A DNA stretch of 64,000 bases from Heliopora coerulea. Its lineage: Eukaryota; Cnidaria; Anthozoa; Scleralcyonacea; Helioporidae. The position numbers and the translations under genes were made by a program. Each line of letters starts with the position of its first letter. Within the stretch, counting starts at the first letter, position 1. Below are positions 41,247-51,799 of this stretch, one piece after another. Under the pieces are notes generated by a model. That model did no database searches, was not told the DNA's origin, and saw nothing but the letters and a program-made list of their open reading frames with translations. The stretch lies in NCBI GenBank assembly GCA_030142905.1, contig JASJOG010000207.1, positions 62,001-126,000 on the forward strand. The letters are read 5' to 3'.

Positions 41247-42064
41247 TAACAAAGGTAAGCATGTAGATAAAAGTAGTAGATGGAAATATGCGTGTGTGCA
41301 ATTGTTCTTCCGGGAAAGTCACTGCAGGCCAACTTACGTCAACCTCTGGTAACTTGTGTTATCTTCTGGTGCAGTTTCTTAGCCATTAATTCGTGTCATT
41401 TTAACCCTTTCATACCTTTGATCTCGAGGTGATCAACAATACACGAACTTTAACCAAACTTGGTACGCGAGAAAGTTCAAGCGGTATAGGTAGCGGTAAA
41501 TATATCCAGAGATTGTAAACTTTGTGTGGAAGATAATACTTTATTTACTGTTTCACTGCAACAGCGGGAAAAGAACATTTCTGCCGGTAGGGTAGAGCTT
41601 GATGGGGCCTTAGTAAACTTTTGAGTGGTCAACATTGATAACACTTGCAAGGAGGTTCGCTTTGAGGACTATAAAATGTTGTCTTGTAAACCTGTAATTG
41701 TGGAAAAAGTTAAAAACATGACTTTTTCCTGTTATACTGTCTTGTTAGTGTTAAACAGGTACATATTTAAAAGAATCACGTATGTTTTTTTATTCCCTTG
41801 TGTAATTAATCCCTCTGAGCAGAAGAGGTCCATCTTGTTATGGCGAAAGTCAAGAGAAATAGGGGAGACGTTTGCCAGTTTTGGATACCTTTGCTGTCCT
41901 GTGGCGCATGTGTGAAGTTATCTAGGAATTCAGTGACGTTTAGACCACGTTAGACATAACGGCATCAAAAAACGTTAACGAGAAATGGCACTTGGATAAC
42001 GCTAGTGCTGAATTTGGCTCCTGTTAATAATACAGTAACGCAAAATTAGACCACGCACATCACC

Positions 42065-42330
42065 TCCCTCACATAAATTTCACATATGAAATTAATTTCC
42101 ATATCCGCAGCTGAATGTTCCATTTCAAATGTGAAATACCTGTTTTGTGGGCCAAGATTTCACATGTGAAATTTTGAAACAGTCCATTGCGCATGGGAAT
42201 TGGATATTTCATGTATGAAAAGCTTACCATTTCGTATCTGAAATGAAAATTTTATATGCGAAAATATACCAAACTGCATGTTCTTCACATTTGAAATCAA
42301 ATATGAAATTTTTGTGAAGGCAAGTAAATA
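42065..42330. mobile_element. Palindrome-array MITE, copy 1
   Basis: Ends CCCTCACATAAATTTCACAT and ATATGAAATTTTTGTGAAGG are imperfect inverted repeats. Inside are about ten variants of the 14-bp palindrome TTTCACATGTGAAA spaced irregularly. Related copies lie at 53531-54208 and 55846-56127. Confidence 0.6.
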
Positions 42331-42557
42331 CGATCACCTGATTGTTCGAGAAGAACTGCCACCATACTGGTAGAACCTATTGGGCGTATGACTTTCTTCC
42401 AAGTGTAACACACATGTACAAAAAAAAAAAACGGTCAAGGTTGCTACCTAGCCCTTTTAACTGCCTCTGTAAACCAGGCTAGCTTTATTCTCGTTCATTT
42501 AAACCTGCTTCCGATACTGGTTTGATGCATTCAAAATGATCTTTGTGTAATGTTTAG

Positions 42558-42649
42558 GCAGCTGTAGAAGCCCTGCAAAAAAGAAGACGCCCAAGAGAAG
42601 TGATAAGAAGAAAACAATTTCGAGCAAATCAAAGGGAAACGCCTTATTC
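42558..42649 (+). CDS. DZANK1: DZANK1 exon: Lys-rich linker before ankyrin repeats
   Basis: The acceptor is TGTTTAG and the donor TTC|GTAATT. After two bases it reads SCRSPAKKKTPKRSDKKKTI then SSKSKGNALF, ending in phase 0, in register with the next exon. The Lys-rich stretch precedes the ankyrin part in the family. The incoming phase does not fit 39004 directly. Confidence 0.55.
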
Positions 42650-42766
42650 GTAATTAAGAACTGCAATTTTGCTTACCACTAGCTTTTCGCCTTTTTTGTT
42701 CAAGATTGGTATGCTGTCTTTATTATGACTTGTTACTATTTGTTACGATGACTTATTTCTGTTTAG

Positions 42767-42847
42767 AGTGAATTGAGGTTGGTTTTTAAAGAGCTTGGAA
42801 AGTCGGGAGAAGGCAACCCTGAAGAAGTTGAAAGGCTTATTAGTGAG
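42767..42847 (+). CDS. DZANK1: DZANK1 exon: start of ankyrin region, probable GC donor
   Basis: The acceptor is CTGTTTAG. It reads SELRLVFKELGKSGEGNPEE then VERLISE (27 codons). Joining phase 0 to 44873 gives ERLISE-DADVN, which aligns without gap to the family's LLDEGADPN. No GT lies there: the base pair after GAG is GC, so a GC-AG intron is implied, or the site is damaged. Confidence 0.65.
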
Positions 42848-43169
42848 GCATGCAAGTAGTTTTGTTTCTTATTTTTTCTTTCGGTTTTGACTTTTGTTTT
42901 TGAGGTATTATAAAAACGAAAATCAGACTTGATATCAGAATTTAAAGTATTACAGCTAGCTACAGTGACCTTTTGTTTCAAACAAGAATTTAAGTCCCCA
43001 ATCGCTAAAGTAAAAGACAAAGTCACTTACTTGATAAGAAAAATGTCGCTAAATTGAATCTGCCTTGTACCTGCAAGGGTACGTAAAGGTTAATTGAATT
43101 TATTTTATTCCATTTCTTAAGTGTATCGCCATAGTGAAGTAGGCAAGTCAAAAAGTTTTAAAACATGTT

Positions 43170-43206
43170 TACTGACGTTTCGTTGCCGCGTGCAAAGAAA
43201 CTTCAG
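43170..43206 (-). ncRNA. Hammerhead-like motif, left arm, stem II damaged
   Basis: The minus strand reads CTGAAGTTTCTTTGCACGCG then GCAACGAAACGTCAGTA. The A of CTGAAGA and the 5' side of stem II are altered relative to 43992-44026. Confidence 0.4.
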
Positions 43207-43214
43207 TAAACATG

Positions 43215-43858
43215 TTTTCACGCTGAAGTTCTTAAACTTAAGAAATTCTTGTTTAGGAATGGTTATCCTGAGATTTTTCTCGATCGCTGCATCCGTCTTT
43301 TTCTTGATCGTCTGTTTTGTCCTCCCACAAAAGATTCTGATTCTACTCCGAAAAATATCGTCTATTTTAAGCTTCCTTTCACAGGATCACATGCTCTACA
43401 GATCCCAACACAGGTATCTAAACTATGTTCATCTGCTTTCCCACAAGTTACTTTGCGTTTTATTTTTCAATCTGTAAACGGTTGTCTGGTTTCTTCCCTT
43501 TCAAGGACCGGACCCCATGTTAATAAGATCGCGTATTGTCTACAAATATACCTGTCAATGTTGTGGAGCATTGTATTTGGGCCAAACAAGGCGCCACTTA
43601 CACACGCGTATCTCAGAACATATGGGGGTTTCGCCTTTGACGGGTAAGAAACGAGCAACCACTTCGTTTCCTACTTCCAGTATCCAGGCTCATACTCGCC
43701 AGACTAATCACGCCATTTCTCCCAACGATTTTTCCATTATTTCTTGCTGCAGGCCTTCCTCTAACTTTGAACTCCTCATTCGTGAGAGTTTACTTATTTC
43801 TAAATACAAACCGTCTCTCAACGAAAATATCTCTTCCACACCTCTTTCTCTATTCTAA
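43215..43858 (+). pseudogene. PLE RT end and GIY-YIG domain, frameshifted
   Basis: The first frame reads FLFRNGYPEIFLDRCIRLFL, NIVYFKLPFTGSHALQIPTQ and RFIFQSVNG. The second frame (from about 43517) reads RIVYKYTCQCCGALYLGQTR, RISEHMGVSPLTGKK, NDFSIISCCRPSSNFELLIR and ends LNENISSTPLSLF-stop. This is the linker and GIY-YIG endonuclease. The frames join near 43480-43520. Confidence 0.8.
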
Positions 43859-43991
43859 TGCTTTCTTCTTCCGTATGCGTGTCACTTCCTGTCACGTCTC
43901 CCAGTTTTCTATTGGTTAGCCGTCTAATTATTCCAATATGTAATTATAGATTCATATATATAGTTTTTTCTCATCCCTGTAAACCTACACT

Positions 43992-44026
43992 CTGAAGATG
44001 TTGCACGCGGCAACGAAACGTCAGTA
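43992..44026 (+). ncRNA. Hammerhead-like motif, right arm, intact core
   Basis: CTGAAGA, a perfect 5-bp stem II (GTTGC/GCAAC, loop ACGCG), GAAAC, GTCA and the site GTA. All conserved core positions are present; stem I is not evident. Confidence 0.5.
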
Positions 44027-44063
44027 AACATGTTTTAAAACTTTTTGACTTGCCTATTTCACT

Positions 44064-44180
44064 ATGGCGATCCACTTAAGAATTCTGAGCTGGGCTCTGA
44101 TCTTTTTATTACGATTACGCTTTCCGCCCGGAAAATCAATAGCCAAGATTATTCCATTTCTATCCACATTCTTAACTTAA
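44064..44180 (+). CDS. Hydrophobic micro-ORF in PLE terminus, copy b
   Basis: 38 codons starting MAIHLRILSWALIFLLRLRF then PPGKSIAKII, 38 bp after the hammerhead-like motif. It shares the WAL.F.L.LRFPPG(K/Q)S core with copy a although the surrounding nucleotides differ. Confidence 0.45.
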   Translation: MAIHLRILSWALIFLLRLRFPPGKSIAKIIPFLSTFLT

Positions 44181-44872
44181 TCTATTTTATTTTTCAAATA
44201 AAACAAAATAAAGTAAAAGTAAAAACAAAATAAATTTATCTATATATTGTGTTTACTTTATTTTCATTTATTTTGTTTTGTTTTCTTTATTTAGCATTTA
44301 TTCCATTAATATATTTTACTTAAGTCGACTGCTTAAGGAACGTGAAAACGTTATCGGTTTTTAGAATGACTTCTGATAAAAAGTTTATATCGCAAAATTT
44401 AATTTTGAATTCTTTTATGGGCTAGACAAACGGTCGGTTGTTTATAAGCAGTGAATAGATAGGGATTTGCTGCGTGGTAATTCGTACGGGTTTGGATATT
44501 AGAAAATTTTTTAATGTTCTTTATACGCATGCTCTTAAGCTATTCTAGTCAGAAAAACTTTCTGAGTCACTTTGGCTACTTGATTATTGAAAAATAAAAA
44601 TCATTAATACCTGTAGAAATATTTGGGATACCCATCGCGTGACTCATCGTCAGGTTTGGCTGGATGCCATAATGAAGGCTCGAGTCCATACGATGGAAGC
44701 CGTGCACCATGTAAACCATTTTACATACAGTTTCCATTAGTAACATAATAAGTAGTAACTGTCAACGTTATTCCTCAGACACGTGATGTGTGATGTTATC
44801 TTTTTATGAGTGTCGATCGAACAACTTTGATTCGTGTCTGTGTTTTAAACGTAATTTCATACTTGGTTATAG

Positions 44873-45000
44873 GATGCTGACGTCAATGGTGAAAATGCAG
44901 ACGGTATTAGGGTTCTAACAATAGCTGTGCTTAATAACCATGTGGACTGTATGCCCTTGTTGGTAGATCAAGGAGCGGAACTCAATCATCAATTGAGCAA
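44873..45000 (+). CDS. DZANK1: DZANK1 exon: ankyrin repeat
   Basis: The acceptor is GGTTATAG and the donor GTAAGA. It reads DADVNGENADGIRVLTIAVL then NNHVDCMPLLVDQGAELNHQ and LS, a full ankyrin unit with the A.L..H…LL..GA..N pattern. It ends in phase 2 and the codon AA|A joins exactly to 45884. Confidence 0.8.
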
Positions 45001-45049
45001 GTAAGAAAAAAAGAAAATTGTGTTGAGCATTTGAAAGGTCTAGTGCCGT

Positions 45050-45320
45050 CCAAAAAATCATGCCCAGCCGAAAATTTTAAAAAATATAAGATAAAACATA
45101 TTCCGAAGAATAACGGCATGTTGAAAACTCAAGATATGAATCAATGACAAGACGAATTTTTGGTCGAGACTGCGATATTTTGACTTTATTTCAAAGTGAT
45201 CCTCAGACTGAATGAAAATGACTTTGAAATAAAGCCGACATATCACAGTCTCGACCAAAAAAATTTTCTTGTCATTGATTCATATCTTGAATTTTCGAGA
45301 TGACGTTATAGCACTGTACA
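45050..45320. mobile_element. Foldback element related to PLE ends, truncated
   Basis: A left arm (ATTCATATCTTGAGTTTTCA on the minus strand, with TTTTTGGTCGAGACTGCGAT) and right arm surround CCTCAGACTGAATGAAAATG. The motif TGACTTTGAAATAAAGCCGACATATCAC is a decayed version of the hammerhead-like core at 50246. The minus strand from 45119 encodes MPLFFGICFILYFLKFSAGH, matching the micro-ORF at 50157. It sits in the last DZANK1 intron. Confidence 0.6.
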
Positions 45321-45883
45321 CACGGGCAAGTTTTCCATGGCAAGTCGTCCTTTTCAAAAGCAGGTATGACCTGCTTTTGAGCAAAGCTCCTTGTCAAGGA
45401 AATATTGTCAAAGAAAATTTCGTCGTGCATATGGGGCTTATTCTTCGGAGTACCGTTCACTTCTCACCGTTTCCGTAAGACTTGCAATTAATGTTAAAAG
45501 TATCTGATAAAAAGCGTGAAGTTGAATATCTCTCGAAACGATGTTGGTAAAAGCGGAAAGCACAAGTACCATTCGTATGGAAAAAAATCTTTGCCGTAAT
45601 ATGAAAAACATACAAGAAAAATATCTTGTCTAATTTAAATTTTATTATCCCAAATGTATAGCAGAGTGGTGTTTATGGTCGTCTGTTGGCGCTATGGAAT
45701 GCCCTTTGATACAAATGGTGGCGTATCTACGCTAGTGAATGTCGATTTAATAAAATGAATGTATCTTTCCGTTAATAAGTTTGATGTTGGCGTTAATGGT
45801 AGTATATTTCCTGGTAATGAACAGCAAAAGCTGTACTATCGTATGATATAGTAACATAACCTATAGGGCCGTCCTTGTTTTAG

Positions 45884-45998
45884 ATGTGGTGCGGATGCCA
45901 TGATAACGAACAAGACTGGTGAGTCAGCGTATGATCTAGCCGTCAAGTCTAGAAACGATTGTATAATGGAGAAGTTCACAATTCATCTTGGACAATAA
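45884..45998 (+). CDS. DZANK1: DZANK1 last exon: ankyrin repeat and stop
   Basis: The acceptor is CTTGTTTTAG. After one base it reads CGADAMITNKTGESAYDLAV then KSRNDCIMEKFTIHLGQ-stop (TAA 45996-45998). The family ends similarly (ANK unit with G.TAYDLA). The central ankyrin segment expected between this and 45000 is absent. Confidence 0.8.
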
Positions 45999-45999
45999 T

Positions 46000-46470
46000 T
46001 ACTGGAAGAACTGACAAAATCAAAACGTAGATGACGGTAGCAAAACAACTGAACAGATATTTCTTTTAAACTGTGTGAACTAGCAAGGAAACCGATTGCA
46101 TGGCATGATACAGGCCATGTGAACTGATGAGTGTTTTCCAAAACCTTTGAAACAATTATTGTCACGAATATTTAAAGAGGACCTTCTAAAATAGATTTCC
46201 AAACTTCGTGAATGATTAAGGAAGAAAACACAAAGGAAAATCAAAACGTCGTCTGATCTATATCTGATATAAATTCTGCTCCCTTTTCTCCTTAGGTTTT
46301 TGCGGTTCCGAAAACATTGGAATCAAATTTTCTTCTTTAGTTAAAGCGCAAAGAGGTTCAATTTTCGAAGTTGTTGGAAAATTCGTCAAACATTCTGTCT
46401 AAATAATTCGTAGAACAAAATTTGCATTCGCTGGGATATAAAACACAAAACTGACATCTGGTGTTTTCTA
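46000..46470. other. 3' flank of DZANK1, no feature recognised
   Basis: I saw no AATAAA close behind the stop codon and no other feature. Confidence 0.4.
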
Positions 46471-46477
46471 TATTAAG

Positions 46478-46625
46478 TACCACCCCTTGGGTCAGGACCA
46501 TTCCATTGGGATTACATGAACTATTACCCATGGATTGGATCCACTATATTGGAGTTACGTGAAGTATCACCCCTAGGGTCGGGTCCACTACATTTGGATA
46601 GTATGAAGTATCCTTGGAATGGATG
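46478..46625. repeat. Short degenerate tandem repeat
   Basis: About two and a half units of roughly 60 bp built on ACCCCTTGGGTCAGGACCAT, TGGGATTACATGAACTAT and variants. Confidence 0.55.
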
Positions 46626-46879
46626 AAATAATATTGCGAAACCAATAATTAAAAAAAACACAACATTGACTCCTCAAGTTTTGAGTTGGTTTTGAGGGAA
46701 ATCAATTCTCACAAACCACTCAACTAATTTAGTCAAAAAATTCATTAGGTTAAGGTTCTTGCTTTAGTCTACAAACTGCTAAATTTTCAGTAAAATATTC
46801 TCTCGAAGTCGTGAATAATAGGTTCCAATATCTGACCATATTTTATGAGAAATGAATCACGTAATTCTCGACAACAACT

Positions 46880-48095
46880 TGAAATTTTCAAATCGGTCGA
46901 AAAATCGTCAAAAACCATGGGTTAACCCTCTTACTTTTTGACGAAATTTTTCGACCACAAAAATCTACTGCATTTCACCCTGAAATGACCCAAATAATTC
47001 CAGAATTAACTTTCTTGGCGTAAACAATCATATTCTGACCTTATTTCCAAAGCTTCAAATTCGTCGAAAAATCGTTAAAAACCATGGGTTAACCCTTTAC
47101 TTTTTCATCAGATTTTTCGACCTCAAAAATCAATTGCATTTCCTCTTAAAATCACTCAAATCAGTCCGAAATTAACTTCTTTCGTCTAAACAGTCATTTT
47201 TTTAGCTGATTTCGAAAGTTTCAAATTGCTCAAAAAATCGTCAAAAACCGTGGCTTAAGCCTTTTACTTCTTCATAAGATTTTTCGACCTTAAAAATCAA
47301 TTGCATTTCACTGATCCTAAAATCAAATTAAATTCGTTCCCCTAAACAATCATATTCTGACTTTATTTCGAAAGTTTCAAATTGGTCGAAAAATCGTCAA
47401 AAACCATAGGTTAACCGCTTTACTTTTTCATGAAATTTTTCGACCTCAAAAATCAACTGCATTTCACTTTAAACTGACTCAAATATGTCAAGAATTAAAT
47501 TGCCTGGCCTAAGCTTTCAAATAGGTCGAAAAATTGTCAAAAACCATGGTCTAACCCCTATACTTTTTTGGTGAAATGTTTCGGCCTCAAAAGTCAATTG
47601 CATGTCAACCTAAAAGGACTCAAATAAGTCCAGGTGAAATTCCTGGACATAAACAATTGACTTAAAAAATTATCTCAAATTTTACTCTAAAGTTCTTCAA
47701 ATAAGGGCAAAACTATGTTATTCGGGCCAAAAATTCATATTTTGGGCTTATTTCGAAAGTTTCAAACTGGACAAAAAACCCGTCAAAATGCTATGAGTTA
47801 ATCCCCTTACTTTTTGGTGAAATATTTCGAACTTCAAATGAACCTAAAATGACCTAAATCAGTGCAAACTTAAACTTTCGGGCCGGACTTTGATATTTTA
47901 AGTTAGTTTAGAAGTTTTGAAATTGGTCGAAAAATCGTGAAAAACCATGGTTTGACTCCTGTACTTTTTTGTGAAATTTTCCGACTCCAAATTTCAGCCG
48001 TCAATTTTTAACGTAAAATTACTTAAGTAACTCGAAAATATAATTATATGGTCGAAACATTAATGTTCTGACCATATTTCATCACTTCCAAATTG
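46880..48095. repeat. Degenerate minisatellite, about 155-bp unit, seven copies
   Basis: The core AATTGGTCGAAAAATCGTCA then AAAACCATGGGTTAACCC recurs near 46900, 47065, 47230, 47390, 47530, 47770 and 47930. Each copy is followed by TTACTTTTT…GAAATTTTTCGACC and CAATTGCATTTCA. Spacing is mostly 141-166 bp, once about 245 bp. Confidence 0.75.
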
Positions 48096-49735
48096 GTCGA
48101 AAATCATTACTTTAAAGTTTATTCCTCGCTCACAGCGTAATGACCTCATGGTTCATGACACTGTAGTTTACTAAAAGCTTATTGAAGACAAACGTATCCA
48201 TCGCCATTTTCCCGGGAACCCTTTTTCCCTTGACAAGTAAAATGGTCTGCTAAGAATAATAGTAAAAACAGTAAAACTAACGGAAGACTAATCCCGCTGG
48301 GAGAGAGTTAAATCTGTACATTAGGTTGCGACACTCAAGGCATTTCAATTTGCGTCAAACTGTAGAGGTGCGCTGCATTAAATTGGTTCTACTACATTCA
48401 TCGTAACAAAATTTACACAACTATCCGCCTGGTAAGTTAAAGGGAGGATGAACAGCATTGTATGCAACTTCACAATTTAAAAACTGGTTTCACTGGTTCC
48501 CTAACCTTTCTGGCTTTTAACACGTCGCTCAACATCGTCTAAACAATCGACTTTAGATCACTGTTAAAACTTTAAAAATACTATCCGACCAGAGAGGATT
48601 GAGATAGGTTTTGACCCTTTTCAGCCCTAGTGTTTTCTCCAACTGAACAAAAATCCACGGGTGTTAACCAGAATAAAAGCCTGTGGACACTGTCAGTGCG
48701 GATAGGATTGATCTATGATGTAGTTTCAACACTACGAGAACTCAAGACCTCTGTTCAGAACCTTTCAGCATTGATGAGCGAAGTTAAAAGATGTCAAAGT
48801 CAGGTTCATGGCCAAACACATACAACATATTCCTCAGTCGGCCAGACCAATAGTAATGTTGAAGGGATGTTGAACAAAAATTTAAAAATGTTTCAATTTC
48901 TTTCAACATCACTTATCACCGTTTAACGACGTTCAACATTCAACATGGGTGGCTAAACGCGTTCAACATGTTACATTCAACAATGTTAAATGATGTTGAA
49001 AAAAATATATGTGAATTATAAAATACGAGTTAAACACTCCCGATGGGAGGCAGGCGCGAGATAGGAATATGGGCATGAGGGCATTTTTCGACTTTTAATA
49101 GTGGCAAACTGTGTTTCCTCAGTAGAATACACAACTATAAAATAAAACAGACTAACTGACAACGCCGTCGAGAGCCAAAGCGGGCCCCGGGTGAAAATTT
49201 GGATGCAGGTCCCTCCAAGCCTCCAATATTTTTAGTTCTAACGACGTTATCGTGAAGTAAATAACTAAACGGAAGCCATCGCATTTTCATTTCATTAAAG
49301 ATGTAAAAACGTCTCTTCACCTAACATTTATGAATTTATTCACCTAAAATACGTTTGTATGTTACGTTCTACAAAATTTGAAGTACTAAAAGTACAAAAA
49401 GCAAATAATATAGTCTCTGATAATGTACGAGAGCTTCTCAATTCTTCATTCGCGCGTTGCTGCTTCCCTCGCCTTTTTTGGGCACCGGACATATGTTGGT
49501 AAGAGGACATCACACAATAATTACTGATCAGATCGATCATGTTGTATGAAGCTCTGAAGCCGATTGTGACTTGTAGGAACAAATTAAGTATAATATCCAG
49601 ACAGGGCGACAGATTGCGCCGAGTTATGTCTAATTTAATTTAGACTACACACTACACAGTCGGTTTTCAGTACATTTGTTTTGTTTCAATTTTGTGTATT
49701 TGAATAAACAACAACCTAAAAAGTATCATAAATTC
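48096..49735. other. Intergenic; contains a GTTCAACATTCAACATG repeat patch
   Basis: The patch at about 48860-49015 is rich in TGTTGAA/TTCAACA words in both orientations, which can fold back. A frame at 48630-48926 is not recognised and ends in that repeat. Nothing else could be named. Confidence 0.45.
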
Positions 49736-50088
49736 AAAGCAAAACAACAGTGATATGAAGAGCTGGAGAAGATATCTCGAGTATGTACACCATGTAACAA
49801 CGATGAATTAGCTGAAGAAGATATGGTAGTGAACGCTTCTTATGAGACTATCTGCGAACTCAGTTCTAGTAATAACTTGAATAGTGACATTAAAGGTAAC
49901 ATTAGTAGAATGAATAGCAAGCTGACGGAGGAGTTCAAATTAGTTCATGGCACCTCACCCACAGGTATGAATACCCAGTTTATAAATCATGACAGGGAGT
50001 CCACTAATAATTATTCAGATAGTAGCTCGGTGACTAAGAACACATTAAATAACTTAAGGGGATTTAAATTTGCTCATCTTAATATCGC

Positions 50089-50157
50089 CTAAAAACCATG
50101 ACCAGCCGACAACTTCAAAAAGTATAAAATAAAACATATTCCGAAGAATAAAGTCAT
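50089..50157 (-). CDS. Hydrophobic micro-ORF in foldback element, copy d
   Basis: It reads MTLFFGICFILYFLKLSAGH then GF-stop on the minus strand, just after the hammerhead-like motif of the left arm. The related copy at 45119 (minus) differs at few residues. The IC(F/W).L.F.LKL core links it to copies a to c. Confidence 0.4.
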   Translation of the reverse strand: MTLFFGICFILYFLKLSAGHGF

Positions 50158-50203
50158 CTTGAGAACTCAAGATATGAGTCAATGCAAGATAAACTATTGT
50201 TGA

Positions 50204-50240
50204 AACTGATATTTCGATTTTATTCCAAAGTCATCTTCAG
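50204..50240 (-). ncRNA. Hammerhead-like motif, left arm of foldback
   Basis: Minus strand: CTGAAGA, stem II GACTTT/AAAATC (one weak pair) with loop GGAAT, GAAAT, ATCA and the site GTT. Confidence 0.4.
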
Positions 50241-50245
50241 ACAGT

Positions 50246-50284
50246 CTGAAGATGACTTTGGAATAAAGTCGAAATATCACAGTT
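50246..50284 (+). ncRNA. Hammerhead-like motif, right arm of foldback
   Basis: CTGAAGA, a perfect 6-bp stem II (GACTTT/AAAGTC, loop GGAAT), GAAAT, then ATCACA and GTT. Two bases longer in the last loop than the left arm. Confidence 0.4.
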
Positions 50285-51799
50285 TCAACAATAGTTTTAT
50301 CTTGCATTGACTCATATCTTGAGTTCTCAAGATGACTTTATTCTTCGGAATATGTTTTATTTTATACTTAATATCGCCTCCTTGCCTAACCATTTCGACG
50401 AATTTAAATTTTTTATCACTGATAATCCAGTCGACGTATTTAGCATAAATGAAACCAGACTAAATTATACAATAGACGAAAATGAGATCAATATTCCTGG
50501 ATATCAATTATTTAGGAAAGACAGATCAAGAAATGGGGGTGGTGTAGGCCTTTACGTAAGAAATGTGTTTAATGTGGTTACCAAAATGCAATTGGTGTCG
50601 GATGAGCTTGAAGCTGTATGTATTGAGATTGCAAAACCATAATCAAAACCTGTACAAATTGTCTCAATTTCCCGACCTCCGAATTCTGGCTCCGAATTTA
50701 TGAACAACATTGACGATTTTCTAAATGATTTAGGTAATGAAAACAAAGACATAATTCTCACCGGAGATTTAAATTGTGATTTGTTATCAAATGCTAGTCA
50801 TGCTCATCCAAACAGATTAATCGAAATTTTAAATTTCTATCTACTTGAGCAAATGATCACTGATCCTACAAGAGTGACAAATTGCTCTGAGTCTTTAATT
50901 GATATCCTAGCAACAAACAGGCCAGAAAAACTATTAACTTCTGGAGTGTTAAATATTGGGATCAGTGATCATAGTCTCGTCTTTGGATGTTTTAAAATTG
51001 CGGTCCCGAAGACAGATCCAAAGCTGATCGAAAGCAGAAATTTTAAAAACTACCAAGAAGATCTGTTTAGAAGAGATCTTTTTGATGCTTTGAACAAATA
51101 TGACTGACAATCCGACGATCCTAATAAATTATGGGAGATTTTTAAGTGCATCTTTACTTTGATCTCTGAGATGCACGCTCCTTTAAAAATGTGCAAGGTG
51201 AGAAGCGAATATGCTCCCTGGATGACTTCAAATATAAAATGAGAGATGAACCATCGTGACTATTTAAAAAGGAGGGCTGTTGCATCTAAATGCGACAACC
51301 AATATACAACATATAAGAAACAAAGAAATCGTGTCAATAACTTAATTAGATCTGCAAAAAAGAAATTCTGTTTGCGAACTATTGACCGAAACAGAAATAA
51401 TCCAAAGAAAATGTGGAAGAACATTAACATGATTCTTGGGCGTCGTGGTCGCTGCTCAAAAACTACCTTAATACCTTCAATCAGAGTCGACAATACCACA
51501 TTTACACAGGAGGATCAAATCGTGGAAACTTTAAACACATATTTTAGTAACACAGGTGAGAATCTTTCTTCTAATCTAGACGAAACTGACAGAGAATTTT
51601 CTGATTATATGACACCAGTGTAGAACGAGTTTAAATTTTTTAACTGTCACTGAAAATCTTGTCTCAAAAGTTATTAATGAAATGAAACCAAGTAAGGCTG
51701 CAGGTCTCGATAAAATACCTGCAAGATTGCTGAAAGATTCTTCAGTCGTTATAGTTCCTTACTTAACCAATATTTTCAATCTATCTCTATGTCGGAAAC

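Larger units (their letters stand above)
43119..44180. mobile_element. PLE with inverted terminal segments
   Basis: Sequence 43119-43190 (GTATCGCCATAGTGAAGTAG onward) is the reverse complement of about 44005-44080. Between them is a truncated coding region on the plus strand. Hammerhead-like motifs lie in both arms. The element is in a DZANK1 intron. Confidence 0.8.
48..45998 (+). pseudogene. DZANK1: DZANK1-like gene (double zinc ribbon and ankyrin repeat), decayed, exons spread over 46 kb
   Basis: The locus is assembled from separate exons listed below, in family order: zinc ribbons, a linker with the STQTGGLFY motif, a YWRQQMNHICSHLR block, a TVHED block, a Lys-rich stretch, ankyrin repeats and a stop. 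Most neighbouring exons have AG/GT borders and agreeing phase. DZANK1 proteins are cilium-associated scaffold proteins; that role is family knowledge, not visible here. Lesions: Tc1 inside a coding exon, TGA in two zinc-ribbon exons, a zinc-ligand Cys changed to Tyr, an off-by-one junction between the YWRQQM and TVHED exons, and no recognisable exon for the last zinc ribbon or for the central 'NTALHEA'-type ankyrin segment. I infer a pseudogene or a dying paralogue. An intact copy elsewhere, or assembly error at single bases, remains possible. The Tc1 insertion is not a single-base artefact. Confidence 0.75.
50091..50366. mobile_element. 276-bp foldback element with 13-bp target duplication
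   Basis: CTTAATATCGCCT occurs at 50078-50090 and 50367-50379, so the insertion in the LINE endonuclease frame is exact. The insert is a near-perfect palindrome centred near 50243 (CTTCAGACAGTCTGAAG). Each arm has a hammerhead-like motif. Confidence 0.9.
49740..51795 (+). mobile_element. LINE with AP endonuclease domain, 3' truncated, multiple lesions
   Basis: A lead part (YEELEKISRVCTPCNNDELA, then a Ser/Asn-rich segment) is followed by the endonuclease: FKFAHLNIA (insertion here) SLPNHFDEFKFF, VDVFSINETRLN, DRSRNGGGVGLYVRN, DIILTGDLNCDLLS and GISDHSLVF. Then come APWMTSNIK, the linker RDYLKRRAVASKCDN, and the RT opening KAAGLDKIPARLLKDS up to 51795. Stops occur at 50641, 51105, 51240 and 51621. 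The layout is that of Jockey/CR1-type LINEs and resembles the fragment at 37140-38450. Confidence 0.8.

Noticed and set aside
46880..48095. Regularly spaced repeats as a CRISPR-like array
   Set aside because: Repeats are degenerate, spacing varies and the spacers are themselves related; this is a eukaryotic minisatellite.
48630..48926. 98-codon frame as a gene
   Set aside because: Not recognised, no splice or promoter context, and its end lies in a dispersed TTCAACA repeat.
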